NCBI RefSeq assembly: GCF_030272615.1
Contig: NC_081405.1
Coordinates: forward strand, 472,118,008 to 472,182,007
From: Cryptomeria japonica
Lineage: Eukaryota > Streptophyta > Pinopsida > Cupressales > Cupressaceae
Direction of reading: 5' to 3'
Length of the DNA: 64,000 nt
Position 1 is the first letter of the stretch; every line of letters starts with the position of its first letter. Positions 43,985 to 55,429 of this stretch are shown here, piece after piece. Below the pieces are notes generated by a model. It saw only the letters and a list, made by a program, of their open reading frames with translations, was not told the DNA's origin and made no database searches. The position numbers were made by a program, and so were the translations under genes.

Positions 43985-45190
43985 GATATACCCAAACCTT
44001 CAAGGAACTTTACCTCATATACATTACCAAAATCAAAGTTTCTAATAATCTTTCAATTAAAAACTCAATCCTTTTTTAGACACATCATCATGTCATTTCT
44101 TACTACAAACTCCATATTTTCCTATCAATCTTTTCCTTGTACCTACAATTGATCTTCTCTAGTTGATTTCTTTACCTTTTCAATTATAGTTTTTATAAAT
44201 TCTACAAACTTTTTTATTTCGACACACTCTTCTATTTATTATAGATATTTTTCAACTCTAGAACGTTTTTTGGATTATCATCATACAGTACTACAAATGA
44301 CATTTTCTTGATACTCCTATTCTTTGATTTGTTATATGCAAACTCTATTTGTACTAATACCAAATCTCAATTTCTCATCTTCTCTCCCACTAAACATCCC
44401 AACAAATTTCCATAACTTAATTTTTTGTATTTGCATATAAATGATATGTTGAATTGAACTATAACATTATCTTCATCTTTTTTCATAATATCTTATAAGA
44501 AAATATCCACCAAATTTAGTATCTCTATCTAAAATCAAAGTCCTCGATAACCTAGAAATCTCACAACTAGGATAAAATATAAATTAGCTATATTTATTGT
44601 ATCATTTGTCTTCTAACATGCTATGAAATGTACCATCTTAAAAAAAAAATCAACCACCATAAATATGAAATCATCACTTTTTAAAATTCTAAATAGTTCT
44701 AACACAAAATTTACAATTATATCTTTTCAAAATAAAACAACCAAAAACTAACAATGATTTATACAATCCAATATCTTGACTTCTCCCTTTACAACTTGAT
44801 AGATCCTACTAGTGCCACCATTTTATCTACTCCAAAATGACCATTAGACTATACTATCTTGATTAAAAAATTCCCCTATTGAGATTGAAATACACAACTA
44901 CCTTTGAATAGCATGTCATTTTGTTTTAAAATGATCAAGCCACTTGTTTCTATCTATATTTTTTAGATGCTTTCCATGTTTTTGCAAAATCAAAATTAAT
45001 TTCAATAAATGCCTTGATGCATCATATCCTACTACTTTTGTTTTCTACTAAGGACATTTAGAACCTTGTTTGATTCTCTACTCTTATGGTTCAACACAAC
45101 AGTGTAATTTTACATAAATTCCACCCATTTCATATATCTTTGGTATAGTTTAGTCTAACTATCTTGTCAATAGAAACAAGTCACTATATA
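43985..45190 (-). pseudogene. Decayed Ty3/gypsy RNase H end and integrase
   Basis: Minus-strand reading gives YQRYMKWVEFM-stop-NYTVVL and NKVLNVLSR (RNase H end), DFAKTWKASKKYR, then integrase core blocks FIFMVVDFFFKMVHFIAC, NIANLYFILVVRFLGY, LSYGNLLGCLVGEKMRN-stop-DLVLVQIEFAYNKS and NRSIKKMSFVVLYDDNPKNV. Many stops and frameshifts. It is cut off at 43983 by the LARD LTR. This is the portion of pol that the chromovirus at 25439 lacks, but here it is thoroughly decayed. Confidence 0.8.
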
Positions 45191-45756
45191 GCCTTATTTA
45201 TCTATATATTTATAATATATTCATTAATATGAACTTCATTTTTTATTTAACTTTTTTAGATTAACAAAATAAACTGAATTATATTTATTAATTATTTTTG
45301 GATTTAATTGTGTGTGAAATTTTAACATCCACGTTTTAAATCACATTCCATTATCCATCTCATCAAGATGAAAGTTCAAAGGAGATGTATGATAATTTCA
45401 AACAAGGGAGTGAAAAGAAGGAGTAAGCACGAAGAACAAGGATGAAGAGAAGAAATTAATAAAAACCAAAAATACAAGAGAAACAAGAAGATAAAAATGA
45501 TATAAAACTTGCGTGCCTATTAACTCCTTAGTGAGCTGAGAAGAAAAGACACTATTAGAAAATATTAAAAAAGTAAATAAAGGAAACCAATGAGATACCT
45601 AAGATTGTTCAATAAAATAAATATGAGAAAATTAGAGAATACATGAGAATATGTAAAAATCTAAAGAAAACTCAATAAGTATACACACAAATTACAAATA
45701 AACAATGAATGATTTGAGAATTTACATTATAAATAAATATTAAATTATTAAAAGTG
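45191..45756. other. AT-rich spacer
   Basis: No gene, repeat or motif that I can support. Confidence 0.4.
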
Positions 45757-45761
45757 AGAGA

Positions 45762-47163
45762 TGTCATGTCCCCTTTCTAGAGTGGACATCAAAGACGAAG
45801 GAGTTGGCGTATCATTGGAGTCTCGTAGGCTAGAAGAGGTTGATTGGGACTCATTCAGTGCATATAGTGATTGGATTTTGGCTTTACGAGCAGTTTGGAG
45901 CAGTTCCTAGATTTTAAGGGATATCCCTAAATTTTAGGAGGTCATGACAGTTGTCAGTCGTAAGGTTATTCAAGACCTTTCAGATGGTTTCAGTTTCAGG
46001 AGATTTGGGTGTGTTTCCTAGTTTCTAGGAGCATCCCTAGATTTTAGGGATGAGACTGCCAGTTGATCCATGATTTCCGACATCAGTCACAGACAGGTGA
46101 CAGGTTCAATTTCAGGCTTTTGGTGTGTTTCAATTTTTTTGTAGCTATTTAGGTTATATTTTTAATATATTTAAATATTTCCTAAGTTAGCGTTTTAATA
46201 TTTTAAATAAGGCTATGTCTATAGCCATTTCGGAGTAATAAGGGGTTTTTGGCTTCATTTGGATTCGTATGCCCATGTGTTATAGCTCGTTGGAAAGGTC
46301 TTGAACTTTTCTAAATGATTTTCACTTGCCAGGGTCCTTTTGGAGCTTGGAGTTATTTTATATTGAAAAAGTGGTGTTTTTTCTATACTTGGGTGCCCAA
46401 TATTGGGAAATATGACATTATTTTAAAGCGCACTTTTCTTATATCTTTAGGGTTTGATTTGGAAGGAAAGAGATATAAGGAGAAAGAAACCTAATTTCTC
46501 ATTATCTTTAACATATTGAAAACTTGTTTGATGCGATATTGCTCTGGTAGAGAAATTCTTCAATTTGGGACGCAAACCCCATGATTAGTACTGGCTGGGA
46601 CATAGCCCTCAGCGATTGATTGGCAGTGGATTCTTTTGGCATTGGCATTATTGGTCAGAGTGTATGCGCTATTCCTTGTGGAGATTCAAATTGTTTGGTG
46701 AGGGTTTCAGCAGGGTGGTTGAATTTCCTAGTTGGGGCATGATTGTTTCAGTTTGATGCCACCATTACAATAGGTACACTTTACGCTGGAAGTGGTGAAG
46801 ACTTTCATTCAGCCATAGTTGGTGTTCTTGGTTTGTGTTCATCATCTACCCTTCAATTGGCGCCATTATTGGATGTAAGCACATCCCCAGTGCGTAGAGA
46901 ATAATCTGGATTCAGAAATCTGCCTGGTACGATTTGTATCAATTCTGATTTAATTGAATGTTCTTACTTGTTTCAGCTTCCTTCCTTATTTGTTGTTCTT
47001 TATTCATTACTTGCTTATATATTCAAAAAAATACAAAAAGAAACCAAACATTCTGCAACTTCTCTCTATTCTGTAAGACCATCAACAAAATCACAGGAAA
47101 AATATAGTTTATTATTTTAAAAATTACAGCAGATTAGCAAGGGGATCCATTAGGGATCTTTCA
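45762..47163 (+). mobile_element. Solo LTR (gypsy type, 1402 bp) with TSD AGAGA
   Basis: It starts TGTCATGTCCCCTTTCTAG and ends GGGATCTTTCA. AGAGA occurs exactly at 45757-45761 and 47164-47168. No internal retrotransposon sequence adjoins either side. Homologous to the solo LTR at 61919: shared blocks include GGAGCATCCCTAGATTTTAG and GGCTATGT.TATAGCCATTTCGGA. Confidence 0.9.
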
Positions 47164-47290
47164 AGAGACATAAAAATGTTATAAAATAATAAACCCTATA
47201 GAGATTGATAAGGGAAAAATAAAATATAGAAGTATTGCACAATAAACAAATAACCAAATATATGACTAAATAATAAATAGAGGAATAAAA

Positions 47291-47414
47291 GAAAAAAAAT
47301 TGAAAGCTCAACTACCATAGTGAAAAAGGAAAATAATGCATGAGACATAGAGGAAAAAATTGAAAGCTCCACTACCATAGTGAAAAAGGAAAATAATGCA
47401 TGAGACATAGAGGA
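47291..47414. repeat. 60-bp tandem duplication
   Basis: Two adjacent copies, exactly 60 bp apart, of a unit containing TTGAAAGCTC(A/C)ACTACC and AATGCATGAGACATAGAGGAA, with one substitution seen. Recent by appearance. Confidence 0.9.
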
Positions 47415-48349
47415 ACATAAATCAAATAGTAATAAATAAAACAAGTTTGTAATAGACCTACACTGAAATGGAATAACAATACCTATCTCATATGGTGAAA
47501 GAACCTAAATGCAAAGCACAAAAAATTAAAATGTATACAACACATCTAAAGCTATGAAAAAATATCTATAATCAAATAACTAATAAAAATACAAAATATA
47601 AACAAATGTTATCATATATTTGAGTCTTATAATGTGTGATATATATACTAGCTTATGTTAGAAAACAAATAACTAACATTTGTTGAGATTATAGCTATGT
47701 TAATATTATTATAATCTTACATTAGTAAGAAGTCTTGGATCCTTAAAAAAAAAAGGTTTTGATCTTAATTAGTGTAGTTAAAGCTTTGGGTAGATATTTG
47801 ATACTAAATCCCATATTCCTTTTACATATGTTGACACTTAAATAGAGGGGTCAAAGGATAAGGTAAATTAAGGTATACTTGAGCATCTCAATAGTCATGT
47901 TAGTAGTAACAAACATAGAATGTAGATCATTTGTCAAAATACATTGATTAATGTATTAAGTTCAAAATCTTCATTTTGGATCAAGAGACATAAAGGATTT
48001 GTTTGAGTCTTTTATTCAATGATTATATCATGTTTAAATATAAAATAATTATAAAGTCCATTATTTTCTTTAAATGACCTTATTAACAAATAATTTAGAA
48101 TTTAAGTTGTGTTTACACAATGAGATGGTTAGATAAGTTAATATTAGAACAATAATATAATAAGGTGTATGCTTTCACTTTATTTAATTAGTGGTGATTC
48201 GTCTTTTGTGAGATTGTTGTGACTATCATTTATTTTTAGATTGTAAATACTTTCTACTTTAACATATGGTCAATAATATAATGTGATACTCTCAATTTAA
48301 AAAAGAACACCATTTTCCTTCAATATCATTTTTTGAATTTTACCAACAT
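47415..48349. other. AT-rich spacer
   Basis: No gene or repeat that I can support. Confidence 0.4.
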
Positions 48350-48369
48350 TGTAATTAAAATCGAGTTTT

Positions 48370-49943
48370 GTTTTTTATTATGGAAAAACAGGTTTTGAGG
48401 GGACCCGAAACCCCTTACAACAGGTTTTGGAGGGACCCGAAACCCTCAGATTTTACCAGAATCTGGAACCCAAAGAACAACGCTGCCAAAGAAAATAAAC
48501 CAAGAAAACCAGCAGCCCAAACAAAGCTGAGCCGGCAAAAGCCAGCAAACACCAGCAGTAAGAACCAGCCAAACACTTAAGATATAAACAAAAAAGATCA
48601 AGTTGGCTCTACCAACTAGGCTAAAGATTCAGACTATGATGAGGGTTAGCATACACCCTCAGCCAAACAACAGGGATGTTTCTGGCTCCCTTGACCTAAG
48701 ACAGAGACTTCAAACAACAAAAATCATGACTAGCCCATAACCAAAAACAACCACAATCTAGACTGGGCCCTTGAAAACTATCAGCAACCAGCCAGATAAG
48801 AAAAGACAAGGAAAAGGGATTTTGAAAGGCTTCCCTAACCTTAAAACTAGCTTTTGAAATGACTCCCAGAACCATTTCAAAGGGTTTTGCAGTGGTATCC
48901 TCAACCACCTTGAGCTGAAACAGAGGCCCTATGAAAGCATCCATCCAACCAAGCTCCGCCGCACTCTCCACCTCAATAGGAGAATACAGAAAATAGCTTG
49001 AGAGAAAAGATCCAGCAACCAAAAAATCACTAGCCTCAAGAGAAAGGTCCTCCCAACCATGAGAGGAAGCACCAAAAAACTCCTTAACCACCCAAACACC
49101 AAGCAGCCACTCCACCTCCATAGGAAGGCACAACGCCTCAAGAAGAGAACCATGGGACTGAGTAGTAAGAGAAAAAGCCCTCAAAAGGAAACCATTCATG
49201 GAAGCACCGAGGGCCCACATAGAAGAAACGAGACCACCAAAAGTGTTAGCAAACTCCAACAACACAGAAACAACCCCCACCTCAATAGGGAGAGAAAAAA
49301 GTTTCTTCAGAAGGAGAGACCACACCAACTGCAGCACAATACCAGAACAACCTCTGCCCAACATAGCCGCCTCAAAACAGTAGCACCCAACTCCATCCTC
49401 GAAAGATATCTCCATCTCTATAGGAGATAAACCCTTCTTAACAGGCACATAGAGAGAAGAAGGGTGCCAAGAAACGGCCCAAAACTAAAGCATTTCCACC
49501 CAAAGGGCATCAGAAGAGCTCCACAAATCCCAGGCCGAGATGAGGAAAATGAAAGAAGAAGCACTGCAAGCACAAAATCCTCCGACCCAACAGGGGAAAG
49601 GGCGCAAAGAAGGGACACAAGCCAAAGCGGAGCAAAAAGGCCTTACAAGACCGACCCAATAGAGAAGAGAGGAGGAGAGAGCCGCCAGAAATCCCCACTG
49701 GCTCCAATCCACTAAGCCCGCAGCTGCAACAACCCAAACAACTGCCTCAGTGAGAGACCCCAGAATCCAATGCACCAGAAAGAGGGAATGATGGGGGCAT
49801 CGCGAATCATCCAGGTCAAGCCAGACAGCAATGCCCATAGCCAAGGCTCCCAAGCCATCGTCCTCATCGTCGTTTGAATCCTCCGCAACAGCCGAAACCC
49901 TAGCTCCCGCGCTCCCGCTCATTGTGCTACGAAGTTTTTCAAA
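48370..49943 (-). mobile_element. Retroposon-like unit with A-rich tail and target duplication
   Basis: A block of about 1.57 kb, clearly richer in G+C than its AT-rich surroundings. On the minus strand it begins about 20 bp before an ATG and ends in CCATAATAAAAAACA-type tail at the low coordinate. It is flanked by imperfect direct repeats: TGTAATTAAAATCGAGTTTT (48350-48369) and TGTAATTGTTTAAAACCGAGTTTT (49944-49967). A 3' A-rich tail plus variable-length duplication is the mark of LINE-type target-primed insertion. It could be a LINE derivative, SINE-like unit or processed transcript. No RT is encoded. Confidence 0.65.
48696..49922 (-). pseudogene. 409-codon reading frame of unknown function, one internal TAG
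   Basis: The frame starts ATG at 49922 (MSGSAGARVSAVAEDSNDDE), has a single TAG at codon 146 and ends with a stop at 48696. It contains an N-terminal acidic patch, then a hydrophobic, Trp/Phe/Leu/Ser-rich remainder. A motif (S/L)P(I/M)E(V/M) recurs: LSPIEMEISF, FSLPIEVGVV, CLPMEVEWLL and YSPIEVESAA, about 140-165 nt apart, matching a repeated TCTCCTAT.GAGGTGGAG-like DNA word. I recognise no family. The absence of stops could partly reflect high G+C, so coding status is unproven. Sense orientation follows from the A-rich tail. Confidence 0.45.
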
Positions 49944-49967
49944 TGTAATTGTTTAAAACCGAGTTTT

Positions 49968-51150
49968 TTTATGAAGATAGTGGGAAGAGTGAAAAAACAT
50001 CATGACTGTAGTCTAGAGAAGAAAATTTGTAACAAGGCTCTCTCTAGTTGTGAGCATTTGAAAGACAGTGCAGGATTATGAGTTTTCTTATTGGAATTTA
50101 TAGGTAGTTTATTCTGAACCAAAAATACACACAATTGTAGCATTAGCAATCACACACAACTACAACTAATGGATTCCATGGTTTGCAAAAGAGAAAATTG
50201 ATTATGTGGCAACTTTGAAAGATTTTTCATGATTTATTAATCATGACTAGGAAAAATCAAGCTACCTATTAAAAATATCATTTTTCTACCAAATATCCGT
50301 CAAAATTGCAACTAGGGTAGATATAAAATGTGAGGTCTAATATTCAACTCACATGCGGCTATGGGACATCGTATCAAATCACACCATTACTGCAATCATG
50401 GTAGAATTTGAATGCTGTAATTTTGTTTGTTTTGTACATGATTTTACTAGTTGTGATTGTTGTGCAAAATTTTCTTATTTTTAAATTTTCCTTTAAAGTA
50501 CAAACAATATTTTGTTTAAAAAATTAGAGGTGATATTTCGAGGATAGTTTTTATTTTATTTTATTTTTTACAATCCAAGTTGAAGTTTTTTAGGTCTAAA
50601 GGGGCTTATAACGTTTTAAATTTTGCAAAAAACAAAATTTAATTTCTAGGGTTGCTATAAAAATGACAAATATACATAATCTTGTATTATTAGACATAAA
50701 AACTCACTAAAATGGATTTATAATATTTGACGTCGATAGATATTAATTATCATACTATCATTGAACTTCAAGAATGAAATAGAATCTTGTTAAACATAAA
50801 AACTAGGGTTACTACTCATCTAGGCGATTTTGACAAAATATTATAGATAGGCCTTTCTAATTTTCAAGTTGTCAATCTTAGATGATTTAATCCTAAAGTT
50901 CAAAATGCAAATCCAACTCACATGAGCCTGCTTCCAAGTCTCCTTCATGTTCCCCTTGAATCTTAAAATATTCTTCTCATGTCTTGTTCTCTCTTTTACT
51001 ATGACACTTTAGACATGATTAGAGTTCTATATTTTCCCTTAAGTTTTCTTTAATACCATACTTTCTATTTCCATTGTATATTAAATTATCTTTACCACCA
51101 TACATTCTATTCAAATTAGATATCACCCTCCTTTCATTCATCTTTTATCA
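49968..51150. other. AT-rich spacer
   Basis: No supported gene or repeat between the retroposon-like unit and the triplicated repeat. Confidence 0.4.
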
Positions 51151-51159
51151 ATACCCCAA

Positions 51160-52560
51160 TCCAATAAATAAATTAGCATGGTATGCGACAATTTTAACAA
51201 GTCATAAACTCGTCTATTTTAAGTGCATGGGAATTCAAGAAGTGTAATTATTAGTACATTTTACTTTTTATTTGGGTTCTATAATTGTAAGAGCTGACAA
51301 GCATGCTTTTACAAGCAAATATGAACCTCAATCAATAGATGAGAAACCATCCCAACTCAATTTGTATATGGACCTCTAGATTCTTCTTGAATTCGACATA
51401 GTTGAGTATTTGACAGATTTAATATTGGTAGCCTTTTTATTATGCACATATTTTGAAACATAGCTCTTGTGAAAAATTAGTTAGGTTGCAGTGTTCATAT
51501 AACTTTTTATACATACAAATAAGTTAGTAAAGCAAGGTCATTTAAGCTAAACTATACTCTTCGCCTCTTACAAGAGTAATGGATTCGATATAAGAAACCC
51601 AACTTATTGCTTGAACTTGAACATGTATAAGACTAACAAGCATGACAAAATATTTCTTTCAAATTTTATCATTACAACATAAATCATGTAAATTCAAAGT
51701 AATTTTTTGTCTACTTAAATGCATAACACACGCAAGATGATTATTGTTACCTTTGACATCATTGTTCACTTCTATAATCCTAAGATACACTAAGCTTACT
51801 TCTATATGCACTATCAAATCCATAAGATAAAACCATCCAAACTCAATTTGTTTATGAAACCTTAGATTCCTCTTTGAATTGATTTAAAACATGTGAGGAA
51901 TTTGAGGGTATTGATAATCTCCTTACCATGAAGCTACTTGTTTTAAAACCTAGCTTTTATGAAAGGCTGGCTAGATTAAAATTTATTTTGATTATTTTAA
52001 TAGATAAATTAATTAATAAAATAAGGTTATTTAGATCAAACTTTATAACTTTTTCTTGTTGAAAGAATGATGTATTCAATAGATGAAAAGCTGGATGTTT
52101 AATTTTGTTCACAATTAGGACCAATCGAGATGACAAAATCTTTCTTTCAACTTTCAATTATTGACACATCATACATCCAACAAATAAATTAGGAAGATGT
52201 GAGACAATTTAATAATTTAAAAACTTGTCTACTTAAATACATAGCAACTCAGACAATGTAGTTATTGGTGTCTTTAAAATTATAATTGACTTCTAAGTGG
52301 TACCACTCTACTTCAAGAGACAAATATGAACTCAAATATATACCCAACAATATAATTAATCTCAATCAATATATGAAACCTTAATTCCTCTTGAATTTAA
52401 TTTGACTATTATATAAATTAGCAGAAAAAGATAATCTAGACCAAAATTTACATATAAGCTTAATCATTTATAACATAAAAAAGTATCATAAAATCAAAAA
52501 ACAAATATTCCCAAAAAAAGAACATTAAAATTATTAAGAGGCCTACTATATAAATCATAA
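51160..52560. repeat. Three degenerate tandem direct repeats, ~500 bp each
   Basis: Landmarks recur in order: GTCTA(T/C)TT(A)AA(G/A)T(G/A)CAT at about 51212, 51709 and 52229; AACTCAATTTGT.TATG-type at 51355 and 51840 with a diverged form at 52359; CCT..ATTC.TCTTTGAATT-type following each. Spacing is about 485-520 bp. No coding capacity. Confidence 0.7.
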
Positions 52561-52569
52561 CCATCCATC

Positions 52570-53085
52570 TCAAATAATGATTACTTAGAAAATCTCACAG
52601 CAATTGTACTTCTTTTAATAACATTAACTCAACTGTGATTTATTACATTTTAGTAAGCATTATTTAATGAATGTTAATCATAGTCACACTATACCTATAT
52701 AATAATAGCATGAAAAGTGTAAATAGAATTCAATTATATTAATTTATAATGGAAATAAAATGATAAATTAGAGGATGCTAAAATACTCAACGAAAAAACT
52801 GCAAATCAGAGGATTATATTCAAAAACCCAATGCCTGTTCAACAAAGCCAGCAACTTTTTGAACTGCGCGGAGGAGTCTGCAGGACGGGATACAGTTTAA
52901 AATAATAATTATTGTTTAGCGAAGGGAATTCAATCTGTCCTTCGAATGCTTTGTGGATAAAAGTTTTTTTTTTCAAGTTGCTCATAAATATTATTTTCTA
53001 TCTAGTTAGTGATGAAGTCAAAGCACAGCATTGGTGCATGGGCTAGTTAAAATTTCAACCAAACTTGCTCTTAAAATTTTATTTA
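52570..53085. other. Downstream flank of the epoxide hydrolase exon
   Basis: AT-rich. It would include the 3' UTR of the minus-strand gene if it is transcribed. No convincing polyadenylation signal can be singled out. Confidence 0.35.
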
Positions 53086-53371
53086 TTACAACTTTGAAAA
53101 GCTTAACGGTTCACACAGCTGACAATTTGAATTTCTTAAAAATTCAAGAATGTGTCCGGAAACTTCCTGTGCTTTCTCTTGTTGAATGAAGTGATGTCCA
53201 CCTTCAATAACAACTATTTCCTCGAGGAAGGGAAAAGTTTTCTTTAAGCCTCCTCCATGGACGTAGTTTTTGATACCAGGGGTAGTGTATACCAAGTCTT
53301 TGTCTCCAACTATATACTTAGCTGGAACTGTGACGTTTGCCCCAGTCCACGGGGCTAGAAGCTCCCAATTT
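53086..53371 (-). CDS. Last exon of a soluble epoxide hydrolase (alpha/beta hydrolase), partial gene
   Basis: After a canonical acceptor (minus strand ...TTTTGGTGCAG, AG at 53373-53372) the exon reads NWELLAPWTGANVTVPAKYI, VGDKDLVYTTPGIKNYVHGG, FPFLEEIVVIEGGHHFIQQE, ending SFSKL-stop. Plant epoxide hydrolases carry (R)NWELxAPWTG, the acidic residue in VGDxDL, and the catalytic His in EGxxHFxxQE, all kept here. The enzyme opens epoxides with water, for example of fatty acids, usually in the cytosol. The exon is uninterrupted, starts in phase 2, and has a C-terminal tail about a dozen residues longer than the usual end. No upstream exon (nucleophile Asp, oxyanion HGxP, lid Tyr) was found to its right. 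So either the gene has very long introns extending beyond the window, or this is a gene fragment. Confidence 0.85.
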
Positions 53372-55420
53372 CTGCACCAAAATAGCCCATTTGATCAGAG
53401 TCGAATTCTCATGCCTCCAAGAAAGATTATGCATACACCCAGTGCTTTTAAAAAAATCACTACTTTCTTTTTAAGCTTTGAGAGTGGTTTGTTAACAGTG
53501 TATTGTTTTATTAAATGCTTTTGGATCTGAGTGCATAGAATGTCCAATTATTGATGTTTTTGGTTTCGCTTCTCGACCCATCATCAGGGTGAAAAAGTCA
53601 TGACATTGCTTCAACAAGATGTAAAGGACTCTGCCTGACCCTTGGATACTAAATTTTTTTTCTAGTTTGAATTCTTATATAGAGTAAATGTTTCAAGACA
53701 GTCTGGAAAAAATGATCTATTATTGATGATTGAAGTAGCTTCTCTCAATTTGCTTCAATGATATATAATACAAGGCACACAGAAAAATACTTTTAATTGA
53801 GGTGTCAAGGTAAACCAATGAAGTTGATCACATAATTCCTCACCCAAATTCTTAGACTGATGGATAAAAAGAGGAACTCATGTGAATGGCATATTTCCCA
53901 AACAACCAGATATTATACTTGGAAGGAGAAAAAAAGAAACGTTACAATAACATGCAAAGTTAAAAACAGTTAGTAAATTATAAACATTTTTTTTCATGTT
54001 TGAACTTATACTTGAATACTCCACTTTCTGTTCTATAATCATGTTACCACTTCCAGATGCCATTTCAAAAAATTATTTGAGAGACAGATTTTGGGGAAAG
54101 TCTCCTATGTCTGGACTTCTAAGATAAATAGATTCATTCTCGAGACCCGAATTCCTCCACATTTTTCGAGTGATGATATCAATATGGTTTGGCTCTGTTT
54201 TTATAAGAAAAAATAAATAAATTTTAGCGTCATCATATGCTCAAAGCTATTTTCTATGGGCCTAAAAATTCTTTCAGGTAGGCCCTTCATTCTTAGCTTC
54301 GGATAAATGATGTTGAGTATGTCATCCAACTTAAGCAATATGAGTCACTGCATTAGGAGGTAGATCTTGGCCAACTAAAAGTAGGCAGATGTCCCAAACA
54401 TACTTGAGCAGCACTTTCCACATATACAAAGAGAAATTGGGGAGACAGAGTCCCCCAAACAAGGAGGGTATGGTAATCTATGATCACGCCAGCTATACTT
54501 GTCACAAAAGTTATATTCTATTTTTATTGCATATTTTTGTTATTTGCAGATATCTCAATCTTCCTATAAGCTTCCTTATTTTTAAAGTTTATTGTATCTT
54601 CCTCTATAGATTCATTTTCTCTTTCTTCTATTAGAAGCTTCTGTTTTCCTAAAGCTTCTTTATACATGATTAGAATCTATAAATATCTAATACAATAGTA
54701 TATGAAATATACAATTGCAGCTAATTCCTTTGTGCTCTTTCGTGCTTGCAATTCTGCTCAAATCACAAGGCAAAGCTCTTTAATTGTTAAATCATTCTTT
54801 TGGCTGATATGAATCTGCTAAGTTCTTTGTTGAGACAACAAATTCTTTGAAAGAAATGAATAATAAAGTGGGAGGAAATATGAAATGAATTCATTGCTAG
54901 ATTCCATCCCCTTTTCTCCAAAAGACACAACATAAAGGAGAAAGGTGAGTTGCTAACAACTTCATTCAGCATTGAAGGAAAGCCTAGCAAAGAGGGGATA
55001 TATGAATTGATGGAATTGCTAAAAATCAGTCAGTTTGAGGAATAGTGGCAGCATAAATATGAACATTCTATGTTACCATATAAAAAAAGAGAAAATTAAT
55101 AAATATATAGAGAAATTTCAAATATTTATATGATAACATTGATAAAACATTCATCATATACATTAAAGATCCTTAATACAAAACATTTGTGTTGAATTGA
55201 GAGTAGAGTCAAACAAATTAGCACATGTCAAAACTTATTTGCTTTCATAATTTATTGTCAATATGCATGTGATATTAAAAAATAGTATACAAGTTACAAC
55301 AAAATGCCCAAAGGCTATAAGTTTCACTTTCAAGTACAATATGAAAATACAAAGACAAAGAAAGTATATTGCTGCCCCCAATTTGCATCAAAATCAAAGC
55401 CCTCTTCTAAGTCATTGCCA
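53372..55420. other. Intron or intergenic sequence
   Basis: If the epoxide hydrolase is real, this is its last intron. No other exon is recognised. A block at about 54060-54500 is less AT-rich and on the minus strand gives fragments such as YVWDICLLLVGQDLPP, possibly a LINE ORF2 relic, but not strong enough to call. Confidence 0.35.
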
Positions 55421-55429
55421 CTATGAGGG

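Noticed and set aside
49059-49430. 123-codon basic plus-strand frame
   Set aside because: It is antisense to the A-tailed retroposon-like unit, so it is the mirror of the longer minus-strand frame.
51160-52560. CRISPR-like or other regularly spaced array
   Set aside because: The units are ~500 bp, degenerate and contiguous, without short identical repeats and unique spacers. The window is plant nuclear DNA.
54060-54500. LINE ORF2 or organelle-derived insert
   Set aside because: Minus-strand fragments are faintly LINE-like, but no RT or endonuclease motif could be fixed.
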